NCBI GenBank assembly: GCA_037143735.1
Contig: JBAWYD010000077.1
Coordinates: forward strand, 1 to 10,971
DNA: 10,971 nt
DNA from: JAPLJQ01 sp037143735
GTDB lineage: Bacteria > Desulfobacterota > Syntrophia > Syntrophales > UBA2185
Direction: 5' to 3'
Shown here: in pieces, positions 7,278 to 10,971 of the stretch
Layout: each line of letters starts with the position of its first letter
Numbering within the stretch: position 1 is the stretch's first letter
Notes under the pieces: generated by a model
Seen by the model: the letters and a program-made list of their open reading frames with translations, nothing else
Database searches by the model: none
Told to the model about the DNA's origin: nothing
Program-made: the position numbers and the translations under genes

Positions 7278-7952
7278 CTACAACAACTGCTTGATGAGAT
7301 AGGCCGATATCTCTTTCACGCCCGGCTGAGTGTTTACCTCAACAACTTTTGCCCGATCCCTGAACAACTTAATCGCAGCCAGGGTTCCCGTTTTTGTATC
7401 AAAGTAAATCGCATGCCTCTTGTTGATGGCCTCTTCATCCTGATCGTCGTTGCGGGTTGAAAGCCGATCACCTCCGCAGACACGGCAGTACATCTTTCCG
7501 TCCTTCTCAACCGGTTTGTTTTCTTCAACGTTGACGTTATTGGGATGGTTGTTGTCAACGGCGCACAGCCGTCTTCCCATGATCCGTTTCTTCGCGGTTT
7601 CCTGGTCGAGGACAAGCTCGATGACATAATGCAGCTTCACATTTTCTTTTTTCAGGGCCTTCAAGAAAGCTTCCGCCTGGCTGATATTCCTGGGGAAACC
7701 GTCCAGGAGCCAGCCGTTATTGCAGTCTTCCTCTTTCATGCGGTTCAGGATCATTGGGATGGTAATATCGTCGGGAACCAGAGCTCCCTGGGAAATGTAA
7801 TCCTTTGCCTCTATGCCGAGTTTTGTGCCTTTAGAGATATTTTCTCTGAAGATCAGGCCCGTTTCGATCTGGGGAATTCCGAAATGCCCGCACAGAATGG
7901 CCCCGAAGGTTCCTTTGCCACTGCCGTTTGGTCCAAACATCAGAATATTCAT
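7278..7952 (-). CDS. adk: Adenylate kinase (long-LID variant)
   Basis: Interconverts ATP + AMP and 2 ADP in the cytosol. The 224-residue protein begins with the P-loop FGPNGSGKGT (6-15). The AMP-binding parts are ETGLIFRE (30-37) and the LVPDDI segment (59-63), and DGFPRN (84-89) is the conserved adenylate kinase signature. The LID region (about 127-178) starts at GRRLC and contains Cys130, then CRVC (156-159) and a RNDDQDEEAINKR segment (167-179) equivalent to the usual R-x-DD-x(n)-KR stretch. The cysteines resemble a zinc-binding LID, but the first pair is C-x2-D (Cys130/Asp133) and the spacer is longer than usual. The P-loop is followed by Phe where the common form has Gln. The start is backed by AGAGG/TAGG just upstream (7965-7957). 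The order fmdB-adk-lepA-hemW suggests one operon with an internal promoter and a terminator. Confidence 0.93.
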   Translation of the reverse strand: MNILMFGPNGSGKGTFGAILCGHFGIPQIETGLIFRENISKGTKLGIEAKDYISQGALVPDDITIPMILNRMKEEDCNNGWLLDGFPRNISQAEAFLKALKKENVKLHYVIELVLDQETAKKRIMGRRLCAVDNNHPNNVNVEENKPVEKDGKMYCRVCGGDRLSTRNDDQDEEAINKRHAIYFDTKTGTLAAIKLFRDRAKVVEVNTQPGVKEISAYLIKQLL

Positions 7953-7981
7953 TAAACCTACCTCTTTTCAAAAAGTATTCA

Positions 7982-8014
7982 GGATTATCGCTTATAATGG
8001 ATTATCCCGATTAT
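7982..8014. repeat. Direct repeats GGATTATC around the adk promoter
   Basis: GGATTATC occurs at 7982-7989 and again at 7999-8006, 17 bp apart, with a partial third copy CGATTATT ending at 8015. The first two flank the proposed -10 box of the adk promoter. Such an arrangement could bind a regulator, or may reflect the A+T-rich leader. Confidence 0.4.
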
Positions 8015-8019
8015 TACAA
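7991..8019 (-). promoter_or_regulatory. Candidate sigma-70 promoter for adk
   Basis: On the - strand, TTGTAA (8019-8014) and TATAAG (7996-7991) are separated by exactly 17 bp, matching 4/6 and 5/6 of the consensus. Transcription would start near 7984 and leave a leader of about 32 nt before adk, ending in its AGAGG ribosome site. This would let adk be transcribed independently of fmdB. Confidence 0.45.
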
Positions 8020-8026
8020 TGCTTAA

Positions 8027-8043
8027 TGTGGCAGACCGCCACA
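8027..8043. other. Short perfect inverted repeat after fmdB
   Basis: TGTGGC, a 5-nt loop and GCCACA form a perfect 6-bp hairpin 15 nt past the fmdB stop. No T-run follows on the - strand, so it is not a standard intrinsic terminator. It may cap or stabilise the fmdB message, or act weakly in termination. Confidence 0.35.
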
Positions 8044-8057
8044 AAACCTTACCTTCC

Positions 8058-8270
8058 TCAGGCGGTACTGCATGAGGTGGCTGAACAGGTGGAGCAACCG
8101 GCCCCACCGGCGGATGTGTTTCCGATTTTTCCCCCGAAGAGAGACATCATGCGGTCCACTTTTTTTGATCTGCAGGAAGGGCAGGATAAATCGAGTCTTT
8201 CGTTGCTGGATCTGAATAAAATCTCAAAAATCGTGTCGCATTTTTTGCACTTAAATTCATAAATCGGCAT
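8058..8270 (-). CDS. FmdB-family zinc ribbon protein
   Basis: A small regulatory-type protein family of unknown precise function. The 70-residue product begins MPIYEFKCKKC, the hallmark of FmdB zinc ribbons; Cys8/Cys11 and Cys30/Cys33 form two C-x2-C knuckles that should bind one zinc. It then has a MMSLFGGKIG stretch and a Gly/Ser/Cys-rich tail with GCSTCSATSC, adding cysteines outside the ribbon. ATG 8270 is preferred over the in-frame TTG 8285 because an AGGT (8281-8278) sits 7 nt before it and because family members start at MPIYEF. It is the first gene of the - strand cluster, with a good promoter about 30 nt upstream and adk about 105 nt downstream. The substrate, DNA target or partner cannot be told from the sequence. 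Confidence 0.9.
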   Translation of the reverse strand: MPIYEFKCKKCDTIFEILFRSSNERLDLSCPSCRSKKVDRMMSLFGGKIGNTSAGGAGCSTCSATSCSTA

Positions 8271-8281
8271 TGTTTTTACCT

Positions 8282-8296
8282 GCAATCTTTGATTGC
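8282..8296. promoter_or_regulatory. Palindrome at the fmdB transcription start (possible operator or 5' hairpin)
   Basis: GCAATC-TTT-GATTGC is a perfect 6-bp inverted repeat with a 3-nt centre. It falls where transcription from the fmdB promoter should begin, and its last base abuts the AGGT ribosome site. It could be a repressor site or a small 5' RNA hairpin; neither is shown. Confidence 0.45.
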
Positions 8297-8300
8297 GTGA

Positions 8301-8329
8301 AGTCTAAAGAATGACGGCGTAAATGTCAA
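8301..8329 (-). promoter_or_regulatory. Sigma-70-type promoter of the fmdB-adk-lepA-hemW cluster
   Basis: On the - strand, a perfect TTGACA (8329-8324) is followed after 17 bp by TAGACT (8306-8301), 4/6 to consensus. The predicted start near 8294 leaves a leader of about 24 nt before fmdB. Confidence 0.65.
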
Positions 8330-8342
8330 GAATGAATTGGAC

Positions 8343-8361
8343 CGTCAATGGCCGGTTGACG
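8343..8361. promoter_or_regulatory. Inverted repeat between the divergent promoters
   Basis: CGTCAA (8343-8348), 7 nt, then TTGACG (8356-8361) form a perfect 6-bp inverted repeat. The right arm is the -35 box of the aminotransferase promoter and the left arm is a -35-like element on the other strand. It could be a shared operator, or simply two back-to-back -35 elements. Confidence 0.35.
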
Positions 8362-8384
8362 TTGTTTTCCGGTTATGCTAAAAC
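8356..8384 (+). promoter_or_regulatory. Candidate sigma-70 promoter of the aminotransferase gene
   Basis: TTGACG (5/6) at 8356-8361, a 17-bp spacer, and TAAAAC (4/6) at 8379-8384 preceded by TGC, an extended -10 feature. A start near 8391 would put the REP-like palindrome inside the 5' UTR. Confidence 0.55.
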
Positions 8385-8412
8385 GCAAATGCCGCGAAGA
8401 TGTGAAAACAAA

Positions 8413-8439
8413 GTCATCCCCGCGAAGGCGGGGATCCAG
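8413..8439. repeat. Dispersed REP-like palindrome ('VIPAKAGIQ' type)
   Basis: The element reads GTCATCCCCGCGAAGGCGGG and onward to ATCCAG. Its core is a perfect 8-bp inverted repeat ATCCCCGC / GCGGGGAT (8416-8423 and 8428-8435) around a GAAG loop. This is a well-known family of short dispersed repeats in proteobacterial genomes, often mistranslated as VIPAKAGIQ in spurious ORFs. Only one copy lies in this window. It sits 28 nt before the aminotransferase start. Confidence 0.75.
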
Positions 8440-8462
8440 GATCTGAGATCAGGAGACCTCAC

Positions 8463-9644
8463 ATGGCCGTTTCAAAAAAAGTACACAGTTTCATTTTTCA
8501 ATCGTCATGGATAAGAAAGATGTTTGAGGAGGGCGTTCGTCTGAAAAAGGAATTCGGCGCTGAAGATGTCTTTGATTTCAGCCTTGGGAACCCAAATGTA
8601 GCGCCACCCGGACGATTCAGGGAGGCATTGATTCAGATAGCGGGTGAGGATGCGCCCGGCATTCACGGATATATGTCCAATGCGGGATACCAGGAGACCC
8701 GTGAGGCCGTAGCACAGACAATCACCAGGGAGCATGGCATTTTGCTCGGTGCGGAACACGTCGTGATGACCTGCGGTGCGGCGGGAGCCCTGAACGTACT
8801 CTTCAAGGTGCTTCTCGACCCGGACGACGAGGTTCTCGTTCCCACGCCGTGTTTCATGGAGTACCGTTTTTATGTGGACAACGCCGGCGGCGTCATTACA
8901 TTTGCCGGGACGAAGCCGGATTTTTCCCTCGATCTCGATGCCCTCAGGAATGGCATAACGGAAAAGACGAAGGTCGTTCTTGTTAATTTCCCCAATAACC
9001 CGACGGGCAGGGTGTACGACGAGGCCTCCATCGGGCGCCTTGCGGCGCTCCTTGAAGAGAAGAGCAGGGCATACGGGAAGGAGATTTACCTGGCTTCCGA
9101 CGAGCCGTATCGTGATATTGTCTATGACGGCGTCAACGTTCCAAGCATTCTGGCCGTCTATAAAAACAGCATCATCGTCAATTCCTATTCAAAGAGCCTG
9201 TCCCTCCCCGGCGAAAGGATCGGTTATCTGGCAGTCAATCCAGCCATATCCGGCCTTGAAGAGGTAATGGGGGGGCTGATCATGTATAACCGGGTGCTGG
9301 GATTTGTCAATGCCCCCGCCCTGATGCAGCGGGTCGTCACCCGCATGCAGGACGTGAAAGTCAACGTGGCGGAATACAAAAGAAAGAGAGACCTCCTCTG
9401 CGGCGGGCTTTCATCCGCCGGATATGAACTGGCAAAGCCGGAAGGCGCTTTTTATCTCTTCCTCCGAAGCCCCGTCGAAGACGACATCGAATTTGTAAGG
9501 GCGTTGCAGAAGCGAAGAATCCTGGTTGTTCCCGGAAGCGGTTTCGGCGGACCGGGTTATATCCGGATTGCCTACTGTGTTGACGATGCGACGATCGTCA
9601 ATGCCATGTCGGGATTTAAAGAGACGCTGGCGGAATATCGTTAA
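8463..9644 (+). CDS. Pyridoxal phosphate-dependent aminotransferase, class I/II (aspartate aminotransferase-like)
   Basis: A cytosolic fold-type I aminotransferase that moves an amino group between an amino acid and a 2-oxo acid; the substrate cannot be fixed from the sequence. Of 393 residues, key sites are NFPNNPTGR (175-183, cofactor and substrate Asn), ASDEPY (211-216, Asp213 to the pyridine nitrogen and Tyr216 to the phenolic oxygen) and SYSKSLSLPGERIGY (241-255), where Lys244 is the Schiff-base lysine and Arg252 contacts the phosphate. The C-terminal GYIRIAY carries the Arg expected to bind the substrate carboxylate. N-terminal SSWIRKMFEEG and FDFSLGNPN mark a subgroup common in anaerobes and usually annotated only as aspartate-type. 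ATG 8463 is supported by AGGAGA (8451-8456) at good spacing. It has its own promoter, divergent from fmdB, and appears to be a single-gene unit; the next gene is about 100 nt away. Confidence 0.93.
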   Translation: MAVSKKVHSFIFQSSWIRKMFEEGVRLKKEFGAEDVFDFSLGNPNVAPPGRFREALIQIAGEDAPGIHGYMSNAGYQETREAVAQTITREHGILLGAEHVVMTCGAAGALNVLFKVLLDPDDEVLVPTPCFMEYRFYVDNAGGVITFAGTKPDFSLDLDALRNGITEKTKVVLVNFPNNPTGRVYDEASIGRLAALLEEKSRAYGKEIYLASDEPYRDIVYDGVNVPSILAVYKNSIIVNSYSKSLSLPGERIGYLAVNPAISGLEEVMGGLIMYNRVLGFVNAPALMQRVVTRMQDVKVNVAEYKRKRDLLCGGLSSAGYELAKPEGAFYLFLRSPVEDDIEFVRALQKRRILVVPGSGFGGPGYIRIAYCVDDATIVNAMSGFKETLAEYR

Positions 9645-9745
9645 ACAACATTCTGCATAATAGCCCTTGACTTAATTCCGTTTCGGGTGTCCAGTGCACC
9701 CCATACATTTCATTCTCACATGGACGTTAACCTCAAACTTTGTCG

Positions 9746-10408
9746 ATGAGCTATTTACCAAGCATTTCCTCATGTCGGGCGTATCTGCTGCGATTTATTC
9801 CCAGGGAAGAGAAGTTCTTTGATCTTTTCGATAAGCTGGCTGACAAAATCGAAGAGGGGGGAGAGTGTTTTCTCGACATGGTTGAACACTATCAATATTC
9901 CAAACCGAAGATCGCCAAGCTAAAAGTGCTGGAACATGAGGCGGACGTCATTACCCGCACGACCTACGAGCAGATGCATACGACCTTTCTTACCCCCATC
10001 GACCGTGAAGATATTTATGATCTGGTTAATAAAATGGACAGTATCCTGGATATGATCGAAGCTTCTGCAGCGAGAATGTACCTGTACAACGTTAAAAAAC
10101 CGGCAGTGGAAATCATCGACCAGGCCAAGATATTAAATAAGGCAATCAAGAAGTTAAAAGTTATCATTCATGCCTTAAGAGACATGAAAAATGCCAAGAT
10201 GATCATTGATAAGTGCGTGGAAATCCACACACTGGAGAATGAAGGGGACATCGTTATGAGGATGACGATGTCACGCCTGTTTGAATGTGAAAAAGACCCA
10301 ATCGAGTTGATAAAATGGAAGGAAATTTTTGAACGGATCGAAGAGGCGATTGATATCTGTGAGGATGTTTCCAATACGGTGGAAGGTATCGTCCTGAAGA
10401 ATGGCTGA
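9746..10408 (+). CDS. DUF47 / PhoU-like protein (TIGR00153 family)
   Basis: An all-helical PhoU-like protein, usually encoded beside a low-affinity Pit phosphate permease and thought to regulate it. From ATG 9746 it has 220 residues, normal for the family. PREEKFFDLFDKLADKI opens the family core (about residues 19-35 from this start). Two acidic metal-type motifs of the PhoU fold are visible: LEHEADVI and the repeated version HTLENEGDIV. TPIDREDIYDLVNKMDSILD between them is highly characteristic. The start is uncertain: neither ATG 9746 nor TTG 9740 has a ribosome site, and a stop (TAA 9728-9730) limits any extension. No permease is seen in the next ~560 bases, which is unusual. Its TGA is overlapped by a 26-codon mini-ORF that leads into an unrecognised gene. 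Confidence 0.9.
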   Translation: MSYLPSISSCRAYLLRFIPREEKFFDLFDKLADKIEEGGECFLDMVEHYQYSKPKIAKLKVLEHEADVITRTTYEQMHTTFLTPIDREDIYDLVNKMDSILDMIEASAARMYLYNVKKPAVEIIDQAKILNKAIKKLKVIIHALRDMKNAKMIIDKCVEIHTLENEGDIVMRMTMSRLFECEKDPIELIKWKEIFERIEEAIDICEDVSNTVEGIVLKNG

Positions 10409-10481
10409 TCAAGGTGTCGCTTTCCATACAGCCGGCGATCCAGCAGGTCAGGTAATCTTGAACGGGAGGCGCATCACGTGA
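10401..10481 (+). CDS. 26-codon mini-ORF bridging DUF47 and the unknown gene
   Basis: ATG 10401 overlaps the DUF47 stop by 8 nt, and its TGA (10479-10481) overlaps the GTG start of the next gene. The 26-residue product begins MADQGVAFHTAGDP and ends RRIT; I recognise no homology. There is no clear ribosome site, but overlap at both ends would allow termination-reinitiation. It may be a translational coupling leader, the remnant of a lost gene, or chance. Confidence 0.3.
   Translation: MADQGVAFHTAGDPAGQVILNGRRIT
10464..10469 (+). promoter_or_regulatory. Strong ribosome binding site setting the GTG start of the last gene
   Basis: GGGAGG lies 8 nt before GTG 10478. It is among the strongest Shine-Dalgarno matches in the window and makes this GTG the likely start, although the frame is open back to the DUF47 stop. 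Confidence 0.65.
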
Positions 10482-10971
10482 ATCTGTCGGATATCCGCTT
10501 TCCCAGACAGCTGGAAGTCGATAACACTGACGTAACCATCCGTCAGACCCTGATGGCCCGCACTGTGAAACTCTGGCCTGGCGGCGTCCTTGATGTTTCC
10601 GTGATCGCGATGAGCGAACCCCTGGAAAAAGCGCTCCGGAAAGCCAGGCTTCAGGGGCGGATTCTATGCGGATTCGAGGCGATCTCCGACAAACTGGATA
10701 ATGAAAAAAAGGGAATTATGAATGTCCGGGAACGCAAAGACGCCCCGTATGGAGATCGGGTTTCAAGGCTGCTTTTATTTTCCAGCGATGGCGCCGAACG
10801 TTTTTACAGACATATCGAACAACTTTTGCAGATGCACGCCCCCAGACTGCTCGGGTGTCTTCTGGATATCGACGGCGACGCCCTGGGTCATTTGATCACC
10901 GGTAAAGACAGCAAGGTCAAAATCGTTATGGCCGAGCACAAAGAGGCTGTATCCGATACGTTACGCGCAGT
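10478..10971 (+). CDS. Unrecognised protein, 3' partial
   Basis: An open frame of 164 codons starts at GTG with a strong GGGAGG site and runs off the right edge, so its full length is unknown. I do not recognise the family. It looks soluble: no signal peptide or membrane segment. Visible features are an N-terminal segment FPRQLEVDNTDVTIRQTLMA (8-27), a mixed helix/strand part with a basic stretch EKALRKARLQGR (50-61), a charged middle containing NEKKGIMNVRERKDAPYGDR, LLLFSSDGAERFYRHIEQLL (98-117), and LLGCLLDIDGDALGHLI (124-140) with an Asp-rich centre. Codon use resembles the neighbours, so it reads as a real gene. It is in the same frame as DUF47, separated by its TGA and 23 sense codons, and probably co-transcribed. 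It is clearly not the membrane-spanning Pit permease normally found next to DUF47. No function is proposed. Confidence 0.7.
   Translation, partial: MNLSDIRFPRQLEVDNTDVTIRQTLMARTVKLWPGGVLDVSVIAMSEPLEKALRKARLQGRILCGFEAISDKLDNEKKGIMNVRERKDAPYGDRVSRLLLFSSDGAERFYRHIEQLLQMHAPRLLGCLLDIDGDALGHLITGKDSKVKIVMAEHKEAVSDTLRA

Noticed and set aside
7545..8262. Two long + strand ORFs (7545-7955 and 7813-8262)
   Set aside because: They lie antisense to adk and fmdB, whose family motifs are clear, and cross their intergenic control region.
8323..8514. A 63-codon + strand ORF across the promoter region
   Set aside because: It is the classic spurious ORF made by the REP-like repeat (it reads VIPAKAGIQ), covers both promoters and overlaps the real aminotransferase start in another frame.
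9645..9745. Possible promoter (TTGACT at 9667) and a GGGTG/CACCC hairpin before DUF47
   Set aside because: No acceptable -10 box lies at 16-18 bp, the stem is only 5 bp and no T-run follows, so neither a promoter nor a terminator can be supported.
1..10971. Search for CRISPR arrays, tRNAs, transposases, toxin-antitoxin pairs and defence genes
   Set aside because: No repeat-spacer pattern, cloverleaf, transposase motif or defence domain was seen; the long genes are housekeeping types.

Overview
This window looks like chromosomal housekeeping DNA from an anaerobic, deltaproteobacterial-type organism (Desulfobacterota, perhaps near Syntrophus). That assignment is an inference from the proteins: a coaBC/family-4 UDG/NfeD/slipin cluster, an adenylate kinase of the 'FGPNGSGKGT' type, an FmdB zinc ribbon and a DUF47 protein. 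No rRNA, marker phylogeny or database search was available. Base composition is moderate and looks even throughout. There are no tRNAs, CRISPR arrays, insertion sequences or prophage genes.

Left block (1-4229, + strand): coaBC (5' end cut by the window edge), a type-4 uracil-DNA glycosylase, an NfeD-family membrane serine protease, a slipin/stomatin-like SPFH protein, and the first ~46 codons of a HAD-type phosphatase. Spacings are 51, 2 and 2 nt, then a 4-nt GTGA overlap, so the block reads as one operon. NfeD and slipin are a known protease/substrate pair. The HAD gene stops making sense exactly where the convergent hemW ends, so it is probably a remnant.

Middle block (8270-4230, - strand): fmdB zinc ribbon, adk, lepA (EF-4) and hemW, all in one direction. 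A promoter with a perfect TTGACA -35 box precedes fmdB, and a second candidate precedes adk. A terminator-like hairpin with a U-tract lies between adk and lepA and shares an arm with a longer alternative hairpin, which suggests that lepA-hemW expression is partly uncoupled from fmdB-adk.

Right block (8356-10971, + strand): a fold-type I PLP aminotransferase with its own divergent promoter and a dispersed REP-like palindrome in its predicted 5' UTR; a DUF47/PhoU-like protein; and an unrecognised partial gene running off the right edge, linked to DUF47 through a 26-codon mini-ORF that overlaps both neighbours. The phosphate permease usually found beside DUF47 is not visible.

I found no convincing new defence, mobile or biosynthetic system. 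The parts most worth a second look are the unknown gene and bridging mini-ORF after DUF47, the HAD/hemW junction, the adk-lepA alternative hairpins, and the palindromes and repeats in the 7.98-8.45 kb regulatory zone.
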